Source of the DNA: Pollenia angustigena | Taxonomy: Eukaryota; Arthropoda; Insecta; Diptera; Polleniidae | Assembly (NCBI GenBank): GCA_930367215.1 | Contig: OV884059.1 | Location: 62,343,393-62,407,392, forward strand | Direction of reading: 5' to 3' | Length of the DNA: 64,000 bases | In this document: one piece after another, positions 33,109 to 44,243 of the stretch | Position numbering within the stretch: the first letter of the stretch is position 1 | Layout of the letters: every line of letters begins with the position of its first letter | The notes under the pieces: generated by a model | Told to the model about the DNA's origin: nothing | Database searches by the model: none | Seen by the model: the letters and a program-made list of their open reading frames with translations, nothing else | Position numbers and translations under genes: made by a program

Positions 33109-33784
33109 GCAGCCACACGATCAAGATTTTCTTGATAGTCTTTTACATATACTGATTGTCAAAATATGCAAAAGTTGACAGCTGTGACGTAGGCTGCACG
33201 CAAGTTGAAAGCAATTTACTTTTTCAAGATGTCGTCGCCGAGAAAACAACTCAAAATGTTTTGATATTTTCCACTTTTGATTTTTCTGCACTGTAGGCTG
33301 TTCGAAGGGACTTTATTTTTTTCTTTACTTCTTCCACTGGCATTTTTGTTTCAGAAGCTATAGACTCGTAGGCTTTTATTTTCAAATCATTTCGCCTATA
33401 TGATGAAAGATTCATAAAATTTCATGGCTTCTGTACAGCTCTATGAATCGCAGAACATAATTTTGCTTATTAATTTTTTAAATAAATTTTATTAATAAAC
33501 ATATTTCACTATTTTTTTAGGTTTTTAGTTAAAATTTTAAAATTCCCGCAACAATTTGTAAAAAAAAAGAACTTCAGCTTTTGCCGGCAAAATATTTGTG
33601 AAAAAAAAACAAAAACAACTTCAAAAGATTTGTAATAAGATGTTTTCTTGAACGAAAATTGATACACTCACTGGCAAGAGAATTTTAGAAGCAAGTTCGT
33701 ATCAATTTTTAAAAGTATGAGTGTATTGGTAAAAAAGTGTGAGTGTATTAAAACTTGATAGCCAAAACTTGATCGTGTAACCCT
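33109..33784. mobile_element. Possible MITE inside the pogo-like element
   Basis: Inverted ends share ACACGATCAAG plus inner TATCAAG/CTTGATA words. Limits are approximate and no duplication was found. Confidence 0.5.
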
Positions 33785-34288
33785 CAAGTAATACATGTCA
33801 AAGACTCAAGTAATATGACAAAGTGTGATAGTGTGAATGCAATGTGTCACGAAAATACGACTTCATTGTTTTTTGAAAAATTTCTAAACTATAATACTTT
33901 TCATTGGATCAGGGTTGCATTTTTTTTCATGCGTGAGTGTTTATACTTTGTGTGATGGTGTGAACGCAAACTGTCATGTTACATTAGATTTTTTGACAGT
34001 CGCATCAAAACTCATTAGATTTCTATCTCACAAAGTATTATGGAATACGTAAGACTTGTGAGATAGGCTAATCTAGGCTTTAGCAAACAATTAAGATTTA
34101 TAAGAGGTAAAGACGATTTTCTTTGAAAAAAATTCCGAATTATCGAGGGGACCAAAATGAATGGAAATTTTACGAATTAACGAGATTTTTTCAAGGGACC
34201 GACAGTTTATTAAGAATTCTCGGAAATTACGATTTAGCGCGGTATGAATTATCGGGATTTGACTGTATATTTAAAAAATTGTTCTAAA

Positions 34289-35407
34289 ATGTCCGTCAAA
34301 AATATGGAACTTCTTTTCGCGTTGAAGGACGTTATAGATATCGTGGACATTTGCGATGATGAGGAAGATTCCACTAATCGCAAGTATTGGGTAAAACCAT
34401 TCCTTCAGAATAGGGAAAGCCATCTTTTGAAAGACATTCTGTGGAATTCAAAGGAATATAAAAACTTCTGTCGTTTAAATGTTCAAAGTTTTGAAGTTCT
34501 TCTTGGACTGGTACGTAAATGTGTACAAAAATGGTATACCCAACAAACACGAAGTCAAACCTTTGATATGAAATTACTTTATCATTTGACATCAAACACA
34601 ATTCTCAAACGTTTTTCAATTGTTTGATTTAACATTTTAATTCAAATTGATAATGATTTGAAAGTAAACATTTGATATCAAATGTTTTATCAATTTGATG
34701 TCAAATGTTAAATTCAAATCAAAAATAAACTTGGCAATACTAAAGCGAAAAATAAATGTGATCATTAAAAATGGCGATTAAAGTTACATTTTTTACTTAG
34801 TGGTTAATATAAAGTGAACAGCTTATTTCTTGTGAAAAAAATTATATGTGAGTAATTACAATGATTAAAAATACGAAAAAAAAGGAAAATAAAACTATAA
34901 AGTGGAGAAAGTTTGTTGAACGATCGCGGTGCTACAATCCTCAAAATAAAAGGGAGCCAAGTAATTTGTCTTTTCAAGAATTTCATTTTTTTGCAATGGT
35001 GCCGAATGTTTATCTCACAGTTTTTTTTAAATAAATTATAAATTTAAATTAAACAAAATAAATTTTTTTTATTTATATACCACTTTGTATTATAATCCAC
35101 ATTTGAAAAACATTTGAGAATTACGTTTGAAAGCAAGTTGAAAATAAAGGCATTTTTCAATTTGAAAATAATTTCCCCTTTTTGTTGAGAACGCTATGAT
35201 TTTCAAATCATTATCAAACGTTTGATTTCAAATCATTTTCAATTTGAAATCAAACCTCCGTGTTTGTTGGGTACATATATTGTAGACATATGTATGTATG
35301 CATATTTATTCTGGTTTTAGGTTCATCACAAAATTAAGAAGCAAAATACGGTAATGAGTGCTTCAATAAGTTCTCGTGTTCGCCTTGCCGTAACACTTCG
35401 CTTCTTA
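34289..35407 (+). pseudogene. PIF/Harbinger transposase, N-terminal exons
   Basis: Exon 1 (34289-34510) reads NRKYWVKPFLQNRESHLLKD, then a helix-rich piece to LNVQSFEVLLGL. It ends at a strong donor, CTG/GTACGT. Exon 2 begins after TTTTAG at 35321 with VHHKIKKQNTVMSASISSRV and RLAVTLRFL. This is the conserved N-terminal region of HARBI1-like transposases, placed before the DDE domain. The phase-0 intron (34511-35320) is about 75 bp once the 733-bp MITE is ignored. A MITE at 35410 ends the coding match right after TLRFL, where the family continues with ATG-type residues. ATG 34289 is chosen because codons further upstream belong to the pogo-like end. Confidence 0.8.
34539..35271. mobile_element. 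CCCAACAAACACG MITE, copy 1 (in an intron)
   Basis: Ends CCCAACAAACACG and its complement, flanked by TA (34537-34538, 35272-35273). The interior is full of CATTTGA/TCAAATG and CAAACGTTTGA words in both orientations. It lies wholly inside the intron of the Harbinger transposase fragment. Related copies are at 46273-47881. Confidence 0.88.
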
Positions 35408-35409
35408 AA

Positions 35410-35719
35410 TGATGAAACAGAACTGAGTCTGCAACTTCAAGCAAAAATTTTAAAGCCCATAATTAAAACGTCGGCAGTAACTACAAATTCTCTCTCATTT
35501 CTTTCATTTTCTTTTGTTCTTATTTTTCTTTGTTTACAAAATGTATGAAATTGAATGAAAGTATGGTAGCATTGTTAAGAGAATAATTGTATTTATGTGA
35601 GAGCATTAGAAAAAACGTCCTCAAAATAAAATTGATTTTATTTCTCGACCGCATTCTCTGGCATAATTTTATGTCAAACTGCATGTAAAAAAACGTTCAG
35701 CCCCAGTTCTGTTTCATCA
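35410..35719. mobile_element. MITE with TTAA flanks
   Basis: Inverted ends TGATGAAACAGAACTG. TTAA occurs at 35405-35408 (one extra A before the element) and at 35720-35723. The TTAA target fits piggyBac-type mobilisation, although the ends do not start with the usual CCC. It cuts the Harbinger exon 2. Confidence 0.7.
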
Positions 35720-35723
35720 TTAA

Positions 35724-38651
35724 GGCCGCTTTAGCCGACCGTAAATGTAATTAAATGCAATGTAAAGTACCGTAACGTACTGTAAGCTCGTTTGTGCACT
35801 TATAGAACATGTAAGAACGTGTCAGCTGTTTTTCACAACCAAAAACAAAAAAGCATTACTATACATAAACAACACACACAGTGATGAGAATTAAAAATGT
35901 TAAAATAGTGACCGCTTTGCAGAAAAAGTACCAAGTGATTTAAATAGTATTAAAACTGTATTTCTTGTATGTATAAATAAATAAATAATTAAATATTTGA
36001 TATTTCTATTACAGATTTACAAAAAACAAACATTCGTACACATGTACATGTTCTTACATTAATTTCAAAATGTGCATACACCTAAACAAGGTTTTGATAC
36101 CATTAAAAACCAGACTTTGTTTGTTTGTGGATATGTATACATTTGTTGATTTTATACATCTAAGCATATATTTGTATAAATGAAAATATGTATGGATTGT
36201 TACTTATTTTGTCAAAAGTCCACAGATATTATAACTGAAAAAGTACCAAACAAAAAGAGTGATTTTACCCGCATTGCATTTAAAATCAGAGTTCAGAGAA
36301 ATTCAAATGTGAACGCTCATATTCAACCATTCTTGAATTTTTTCATAAATGAAAAATGTAAAATATGTATTTTTTTTTCACAGTCATGAATGAATTGTTA
36401 ATATTTCGCCAAATTCATTCATGTTTTTGAGGAAAAATCCAATTTTGCCTTTCTTCAGTCATGAAAAATGAGGAAAAAAAAAGTTTTAGAAAAGATCCTC
36501 ACTAGTAATCTTGTTGTTGCTTGACAGTTTGCATGACCACAGCTCGAAATGACTGTGTGTATTTGTTTGTGTAAAATATTTTTGGTATAGGCAACCAGCC
36601 GAAGTGTCTGTTGGATTTTTTGTAAGAAAACATTATTGAAAAAAAATTAAAAGAACTGCACATATCGTCCGTCATCTTGAATGCAGAATAATGTAACATC
36701 ACATTTCATAATTTTACATGCAAAGCAGACAACTTTGTAAAATGTTTATGAGATTTATAAGCAATTTTAAATATTTCAGCTAAAAATGCGATTATTATTA
36801 TTTTTTAAGTTGTGTATATAATGGATTTTTTAGTGCATATTTTATGTGCATATTTCCGATTTTTTAGTGCATGAAAATCTCATCCCTACATATTAGTATT
36901 AAGTAAAACAAACATTTAAAATATTAAATAATTAAATATTTGTGTAAAATTACCGGAAAAATAGGATATATACATACCTATGATAATTTTTTATTGATTT
37001 TTTTACTAATAAGTAGTGGTTTAAATTAGAAAATGTATCTTAATTTAATTTAGCTATGATTTGATTTTAAAAAGCCATATTTTTCATTCTAATTAAAAAG
37101 TAAAATTATTTTTTTTACAATGAACAAATTTATCAAATAAAAATTTGACTCATATAACATAACATGTATATATCGAATTATTTCAAAAGAACTCCGTATC
37201 GCATTCTAACAACGCTATGTACGTTGCAAAAAGTAAATTTTAATTAGGTGATTTCTGAAAAATAATAAGAAGAAGGAAAGCGTAGTGTTGATACCATATT
37301 AAATTTTGGACAAAGTAGTACTTCTCCAAAGAAAGATATGATTACAATTTAATAATTCTAAAGGATTAACACAAAATAAAGCTGAACAGTCTATATTCTA
37401 CTACTTTATAAAAAAAATAAAAAAAGCAATTATTCCAAAAATTAAGAATAACTGTCTTTTTCAGGATATTGATGAAGGGCCACTTGGAAGAATGCAATTC
37501 TAATAAAAAACAGATTATTTTAAATAAACTAATAAAAATATTTCTTTTGAATAATTAGTATTGTGGTTTTTTTTTTGTCGAACTATTTTTGGGGTTTTAA
37601 TCCAAATTTTAATATTTTTAATCAGGCTTAAGTTCATCAAATTTAATTTTTCATTAAATTATTATTATAAAGAAAGGAATTTTACAACATGAAAATTATC
37701 AATAACAATTTTAACTCATAAGGATACTATCATAATAATGATGACAGTCTGATGGAAACAAAAATCTGAGGACCTACAGATGTTGCCATTTATTTATGGG
37801 GTAGGCTGCAAAATTTCAAAATTTCTGACAGTCCTATATGGAGACGGCTTTTATCATTTTACAGCACTTTTATTACTTTTTCTTCTGCAATAATTTTTAG
37901 TCTGATCACTAATTCCACTAACACCCTGGTAACAGTTTTAAAACAAATTACCCAGTTTTGACTTTTAAAGATATTAATGTGTTCTTATAAAAAGAATTAA
38001 AAACTTTGCTAATTTTTTTCTTGAGTGTGATTATACATTATGTTGTTAAAAAAAATTATATTTTTATGAAACCTAATTTTTAATTTTGTAATTAACTTGG
38101 ATATTTTTTTAGGTAGCAGTTTAAAATTTTATAAAAATATTTGATGTGAATCGTAATCAACACAAAAATTCAATTTAAAATTTTCCAATAATTTTTAACC
38201 TAACGATATGTTTTTTGTTTGTGTAAACAATTCTTTGGTTACTTTAAAAAGGGTCACTTTTTCTTTCGTTAAAAAGACGTACCTTTATTCAGAAATTATT
38301 GAGAAAAAAATAGACACAAGAAGTTGTTGGTATTTTGTGTTTGTAAAAATATTTTGGTTTCTGTTCCAATCGCGACGATGGGTTTTTATTGCTGAAAACA
38401 GTTTTCTTACGTAGGTAAAGTTATAAGGAAAACACTAACAAAGTCTTGTTTCGCCACAAGCAAAGCGACAGTAAGTATGGTTGATGAGTAAGAAAATTTG
38501 TTTTATTGTTGCATTAATGCAATTTTTTGTTTCGCGCCAAATTATGCCAGTTATTGTAAATTCAATGTAGTGTTTTCAATACCGTTGCGCTTGGACCACA
38601 AACAAAATTTTTTTCACGAGACCAAATACATGTCTTCAGTTCTTGCAGGTA
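35724..38651. other. Unassigned interval in the split Harbinger gene
   Basis: Lies between the two Harbinger transposase parts. I searched for the missing middle of the transposase and did not find a convincing match. AATTCATTCATG-type words at 36280-36460 recur at 39660-39850. Short frames (for example 38208-38414) have no recognisable motif. Confidence 0.4.
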
Positions 38652-39077
38652 CCCTGCAAATAAAATTGGACCACCTGACCCATTTTGATAAAATGGACTA
38701 CTCCATGGACTAGTCCGATGTAATGCAAGCATGGACCATGTCATTGTTAAAAAGTGTTTGTAGTGAGACGACATGTCTTCGTTTTTTAACGACATGCTTT
38801 CGTGTTTAAACGACTTCAAAACTAATCCTCTTGAGTATACCATGGAGTAGTTTTAAAACTACTCCTTACTGGTCCAAAGGTGGGTTATATACCATGGAGT
38901 AGTTTTAAAACTACTCCTTAGTGGTCCAAAGGTGGGTTATATGGTCCTCTCCTAGGACATCGTAATGTTAAATAGACCAGGTTTTTTCTATACGTTTGGG
39001 TTACTTGTGGACTAGTCCTGGTCCCTTGTGGACTACTCTTTACACGCGTGTTTGGACTGGTCTTATTATTTGCAGGG
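38652..39077. mobile_element. TA-flanked MITE, family copy 2 with internal duplication
   Basis: Perfect ends CCCTGCAAATAA with TA on both sides. It is 426 bp, about 60 bp longer than its relatives. A unit starting ATACCATGGAGTAGTTTTAA is present twice in tandem (about 38836-38941). Confidence 0.88.
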
Positions 39078-40038
39078 TAGTAATTTTTTTTTCAATATTT
39101 TTTTGCCTTTATGTCTTTTTAACGAAAAAAAAACAGACCCTTTTAGAGGCATCACAAAATAAAATTTTTTTAGTTTACCAGCCAACAAATAATTTTACAA
39201 GACAAAAACAGGCTATCGTGTTGCCTAGCGGGAAAAATTGCGAGGGCTTTGACTTTTCAGGCCTTAAAGAAGGTTTACAACTAGATTTTCAATAAACTTT
39301 TACTTATTCCGCTCTGCCTTCTTCGAAAAGGGGTTTTAGAACGGGTTATATGAAATATTTTACAAATTCAAATTAACTTTTCTGAGATTAGGCGTGTCGA
39401 AATAGTTTTATTAGCAGTAATGTTGGAATGTGTAGCAAGTTTAGTTATTAATTTACTAACTTCGCGTTATTAGCAACAACAATTTGCGACCTTAGGACAA
39501 CAAGGATCTATATGCACCCAAACAACGTGTAAGATAGAACGTTGTTATTCTAATACAGTTGGAATGCGACTGGAAAACTTAATATTGGTAAAAAAGGCCT
39601 TCTTTGAGGCCTCTTTACAACTTCATTTTCCCGCTGTTAATGGTCAGGCAAATCGCGTTTTTTTCATTATGAGGAATTTGAATGTGAATTTTTTTAAATT
39701 TTTCATATCTGACAAATTCATATATGAATTTTTTTGTTTGCTCATTTTTCATGAATGAGGATATTAAAAATATTTTTTTTCCTCACCCTCATGAATGTGA
39801 AGAAGCAGTTCAATTTAAAAATTTTCACGCTCGCTCATGACTGAAAAATGAGCGAGCGTTTCGGTACTCTATTTAAAATATAAGCAGCCCATCACTATCT
39901 CCAACTGTCACGTAACCTCGTAATGAAATTCTATTTTCTACAGGTTGGCACGTTACGGTTAAGTGACATTACAGTCAGTTAAGCATTTCCATTGCTTTCC
40001 ATATAACAGAAACGATCAGCTGTTTACATTACATTTAC
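39078..40038. other. Unassigned DNA with a perfect hairpin
   Basis: No gene supported. A perfect 12-bp stem, ACGCTCGCTCAT with its complement, lies at 39827-39838 and 39848-39859 around a 9-base loop. TATCGTGTTGCCTAGCGGGA near 39210 resembles CCAGCGGGAGAAATGTG near 43733, probably the end of a TIR family. Confidence 0.4.
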
Positions 40039-40166
40039 AATTCTACTAGGGTAGCCAGATTTTAAATTCGGAAAAACAGTACATTGAATACATAAAAACA
40101 GTACAATCAAGTAAAAAACAGTACATTTTTTTTGACGACAACATTACCATTTGTTTTAATAAGTAA

Positions 40167-40281
40167 CCCCCAATTTCACCAAGTTCAGCTATAATAAACT
40201 ATCAGTTCAAGCTGTGAAAACATATTGTAAGCTGGAAGTTAAAGTAATAGTTAGTTTTAACTGAACTTGGTGAAATTGGGG
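40167..40281. mobile_element. Harbinger-type MITE, TAA TSD
   Basis: 115 bp. Inverted arms CCCAATTTCACCAAGTTCAG and complement, flanked by TAA (40164-40166, 40282-40284). A diverged relative is at 40679-41018. Confidence 0.82.
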
Positions 40282-40678
40282 TAAATATTTTAAACTTTTG
40301 ATTGAATATGCAACAACAATTATATAAAGAAAGAAATACACTTAAAATGTGTAACGTCAAAGGAATTATTTCCAGTTTATGGCATTTCATAAATATACAT
40401 ATGAAATTACTGCATTTGCGTTTAAAAAGCAAACACCACAAATGAAGCATTTGGCCAGGAAAACCATAACATTGCTGTAAGCCATAAAGGAAAGGAGAAA
40501 AGCCTTACTTAGCTCAAAACAATCAACACATTGATTTTGTAAGTACGATTTTTTTTAAACATATTCGTATTTAAAGCAATTTTCACTACACACATAGTTG
40601 CACAAATCATATAGAATTTGAGAAAATGTTTGTTTCCTAAATTAATTTTCCAATTTTAAATAATTTTTAAATTATTTA

Positions 40679-41018
40679 CGGCTAATTTTACCAAGTCCAG
40701 CTATAATTAACTTTTATAAAAACAATAGGTTTTTTGACTTTTATAATGAAAGATAATTAAACCTGGGGGCAAATTATGGCAGTCGTTATCGAATACTTTT
40801 TAGATTCGAATGCAATGTTATTTCAGTTGATACTGAACGAATCGTTATTATTTTTTCAGTGTTGTGAAAACTAAAATAAATGCTTTACAATACTAAAAAA
40901 ATAATTTCGATCCGTTCAGTATAGACAGAGAGAATTAGAAATATAATTGCTTTCGAATCGAAAAAGTATTCGATCACGACTGCCATAATTTGCCCCCTGA
41001 ACTTGGTGAAATTGGCCA
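40679..41018. mobile_element. Harbinger-type MITE, TTA TSD, with nested MITE
   Basis: Arms GGCTAATTTTACCAAGTCCA and the complement of GGCCAATTTCACCAAGTTCA, flanked by TTA. Same family as 40167-40281. It is split by the element at 40765-40997. Confidence 0.75.
40765..40997. mobile_element. Nested MITE
   Basis: Inverted arms start GGGGGCAAATTATGGCAGTC, and the complement ends at 40997. 233 bp. The surrounding MITE resumes its TGAACTTGGTGAAATTGG arm immediately after. Duplication length is ambiguous (CT or CCT). Confidence 0.8.
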
Positions 41019-41961
41019 TTAATCTTTAAAATCCAAAAAAAATAGTTTGGTTTATTTTTATTTCCCAAATCTGAAAATATTTAAAATCAAGTGCAATTGA
41101 AAACGATGAATATTTTCAAAAAAATTTTTGTAAAAATTTACTTATCTTTTTCTTATTTCAGTAGTTTAGGTAAAGAAAATTTTGAACACGGATAATTTTC
41201 CAAATTTGTTTGTTTTCAATTTTACGTGATTTCGATTTCCAGAACATGCCCGAAAATTAAAAAAGTTCTAAAAGTTAACGATAACTGTTTTGGAATAAGT
41301 ATTTTTTAGTACTTAAAAAAATTTAGATTTTATTTTTGTGTTTCTCAGGTGTGGAAAGGGAAAGACTATTGGAAGAGGTAGCCATAAAATCATAATAACA
41401 CGAAAATATACCACTGCTACGAGCCACCCATTATAATTTAGATTTCTACTGTGTATTTATGAGAAAACAATGACCACAGCGTAAAAACTCTTATTATTTT
41501 AGAACTTTTTTTTTAAGACAACATAATTTTTTGTAAGCCAGTTCTGTTAAATATAGACTGAGCAAAAAAAACAGTACAATAAACAGTACAAAGTGTAAAA
41601 AACAGTACATTTGCGTACTGTTTTAGGAGTTGTGCATAAAACAGTACAATTGCAAAAAATCAGTACATGTACTGCTTAAAACAGTACGTATGGCAACCCT
41701 AATTTCTACACTCACAATATTATTACAGTAACGGACTGTAGGTTATTTAAGAAATATTCCGTTCAGTAATTTTTCAATAAATAAACATTTAGAATTCCAA
41801 GCAAATTTATTTTTAACTGATTCTAACAGTTATTCAAAAAACTAAGTGCATATTAATACGGATTTTCAGTTGCAGTTAATATTGTCCGTTGATTGAGTTA
41901 AATTATTCTTTATGTTAAATTAAATAAAAATGTAATTTAAAGCAACGAAGAGTTCATTTAA

Positions 41962-42295
41962 TTTTTACTGTCAAAAATTCAACACCATATTCAGTAAAAA
42001 AAATAAAATATTCAATTATTTTATAAAATTTTACTGTCAAAAATTCAACACCATATTCAGTAAAAACAATAAAATATTCAATTATTTTATCAAATTTTAC
42101 TGTCAAAAATTCAACACCATATTCAGTAAAAACAATAAAATATTCAATTATTTTATCAAATTTTACTGTCAAAAATTCAACACCATATTCAGTAAAAACA
42201 ATAAAATATTCAATTATTTTATCAAATTTTACTGTCAAAAATTCAACACCATATTCAGTAAAAACAATAAAATATCCAATTATTTTTATTAAATT
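41962..42295. repeat. 66-bp minisatellite, five copies
   Basis: A unit beginning ACTGTCAAAAATTCAACACC repeats at 41967, 42033, 42099, 42165 and 42231, an exact 66-bp step. The inner copies are nearly identical and the outer ones slightly diverged. Because 66 is a multiple of three, a 94-codon frame stays open on the minus strand, but I do not consider it a gene. Confidence 0.93.
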
Positions 42296-42406
42296 CAGTA
42301 ATTTTTGTTTAGTCTGAGTTCATGCGGCTTACGGTATGTCTTATTGACAAGGTTGTTCCTTTTTTTTCTTTGAACATGAGTTGTCGTTCAAATGATTAAG
42401 GTCATC

Positions 42407-43243
42407 AGCGTTGCCAGAATTAGGATTTTATCTAATTTTTGAAGATTTTTTTAACAAAATAAGATTTGAAGATTTTTTTTCTCAAATTAAGATTTTTATT
42501 TTAAGAAATAAAGATTTTTAAGTTTGTACAACATACATAATTTTTTTTACAGTTTTTAAACAGTAAAGTTTTAAAACAATTAGGTTTTATTTTAGCTTGT
42601 TGTCTATTGGTTTTGCACACTTTTCTGCTCATACAAAATATTAAAATAGCATTATAGATAAGCGGTTGTTCATTTTGGTAATATTGATGAAAAAAATTTG
42701 TGTAAAGAAAAACCTATTTTTATAAAGATTAATTTATTAAAGAACAAAAAAATTCATGTATTTATGTACATAGTACCAAAAGTTAAAACTAATGAACTTA
42801 ATCCTAGGATTACCGTCTTGGTCTGGCCAAACCAAATTTGGGTTGGCCTTGCTATATTTTTCGAATATATCAACAAAAACGGGGCGTGAATTCTATAAAT
42901 GATATGTTGGAATCGAATGAAACTAATTTGAATTCGATTGTAGCAAACATGTGGAATTCTATAACTGATATGTTCTGTAATGAATGAATCAAGTTTAAAT
43001 GAAATGTGTGGTAGATGCGAAAAAGCAATGTGCCAAATTAATGACTAAATATTCGACGACTTGCATGTAAAATAAAATAATGAATTATCTAACAGTTTCC
43101 ATAATCAGAAGTATTTTCATTTAAAAAATTAATAATTTTTACTTTTTTGCCCTTGTTATCAAAAATTTAAAGATTTTTCTCTTCAAAATAAGATTTTTTT
43201 TCGCCAAGTGAAGATTTTCCTTCCATTTCTTCTGGCAACGCTG
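42407..43243. mobile_element. hAT-like element
   Basis: Ends CAGCGTTGCCAGAA, matched by its complement, with AAGATTTTT-type repeats near both ends. No 8-bp duplication could be matched. It contains the dispersed repeat at 42553-42735. No transposase seen. Confidence 0.72.
42553..42735 (+). repeat. Dispersed repeat, copy 2 of 2
   Basis: Matches 31984-32180 in word order (GCTTGTTGTCTATTGG, then GTTCATTTTG, then AATATTGATGAAAAAA). It lies inside a hAT-like element, so the other copy may mark a decayed relative of that element. Confidence 0.6.
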
Positions 43244-43344
43244 CATGCCATGTTGACGACGTGCGTATGCATGTGTGCTTTTTGAAGTTGAAAAGAAAAA
43301 CAAAATTAAACAACGAAGAAAAGAAAGCAAAACGTAAAGCAGTG

Positions 43345-43717
43345 CCCTGCAAATAAAATTGGACCACCTGGTCCATTTTGATGAAATGGACTACTCCATG
43401 GACTGGTCCGATGTAATGCAAGCATGGACCATGTCATTGTTAAAAAGTGTTTGTAGTGAGACGACATGTCTTCGTTTTTTAACGACATGTCTTCGTTTTT
43501 TAACGACTCAAAACTAATCCTCTTGAGTATACCATGGAGTAGTTTTAAAACTACTCTTTAGTGGTCCAAAGGTGGGTTATGTGGTCCTCTCCTAGGACAT
43601 CGTAATGTTAAATGGACCAGGCTTTTTCCGTTCGTTTGGGTTACTTTTGGACTAGTCCTGGTCCCTTGTGGACTACTCTTTACACGCGTGTTTGGACTTG
43701 TCCTTTTATTTGCAGGG
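43345..43717. mobile_element. TA-flanked MITE, family copy 3
   Basis: Ends CCCTGCAAATAA and complement. The right flank is TA; the left flank is TG, probably a mutated TA. 373 bp, same interior as the copies at 24976 and 38652. Confidence 0.85.
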
Positions 43718-44243
43718 TATCTCTTACATTCCCAGCGGGAGAAATGTGTGGTTGTGAGGCCTATTGTGAGGCCTAATTAATGACCTTTTCTAAAGCAAAC
43801 AGAAATAAAACAAAACATAAACAAAGATAATAAACAAAATTTTGACATTCAACAATGATAAAGCTAAAAAAAAGTTATCAGCAGGGCCACCTGTAATAAA
43901 TTCCCCTTTCAAAACATATATGTAGTTTCATTCAATAAAAAAGATGTTTAGTTTTAAAATATTTCTCCATTTTTTACTTAAACATTTGGTTAGTTTAGAT
44001 ACAAAAGAAACAATTTTTGAAAAAAGCCTAGTTATAAGAAATACCAGGTTCCAGCTTGTTTTAACCAGTCTCTTTATATTTATTGTATATTAATTTATAT
44101 AAACATATTATTTCTGTTTAGAGGCCTCAAAACAGGCCTTCTGATATTTAAGGTATTACCCGCTAAATGAGAATATTCTCAGTAAACAATTATATTTTAC
44201 CCTCGCAAAGGAAAAGAGCGTAAGTGTACATGTGAGTTTTGTT
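43718..44243. other. Unassigned DNA
   Basis: Contains AGGCCT words in both orientations (43755-43780, 44120-44140) and CCAGCGGGA / TACCCGCTAAATG at its two ends, which could be a decayed TIR element. No gene. Confidence 0.4.

Larger units (their letters stand above)
32662..34265. mobile_element. pogo-like DNA transposon, second type
   Basis: Ends CAGTAGAAACCCGATAATTC and the complement of CAGTCAAATCCCGATAATTC, flanked by TA. Subterminal ACGAATTATmGGGG-like repeats lie at both ends. No transposase frame in 1604 bp. Its right end lies 23 bp upstream of the first good ATG of a Harbinger transposase, so it disrupts that gene's 5' side. Confidence 0.82.
40047..41701. mobile_element. hAT-type element with AACAGTACA repeats
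   Basis: Ends TAGGGTAGCCA and the complement of TAGGGTTGCCA. The 8-bp flanks are AATTCTAC and ATTTCTAC (7 of 8 match). AAACAGTACA words cluster near both ends (40069-40125, 41565-41690), as in hAT transposase-binding regions. No transposase seen; it hosts three MITEs. Confidence 0.85.

Noticed and set aside
38562..38843. 93-codon frame shared with 24966-25166 and 43306-43488
   Set aside because: It is the same non-coding MITE interior in three copies, broken differently in each, so sharing reflects repeat descent.
41954..42238. 94-codon minus-strand frame in the minisatellite
   Set aside because: It is open only because the 66-bp unit is a multiple of three. No start context or homology is visible.
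42407..43243. Exact hAT duplication for this element
   Set aside because: The eight bases on the two sides (AAGGTCAT and CATGCCAT) do not match, so only the ends support the call.
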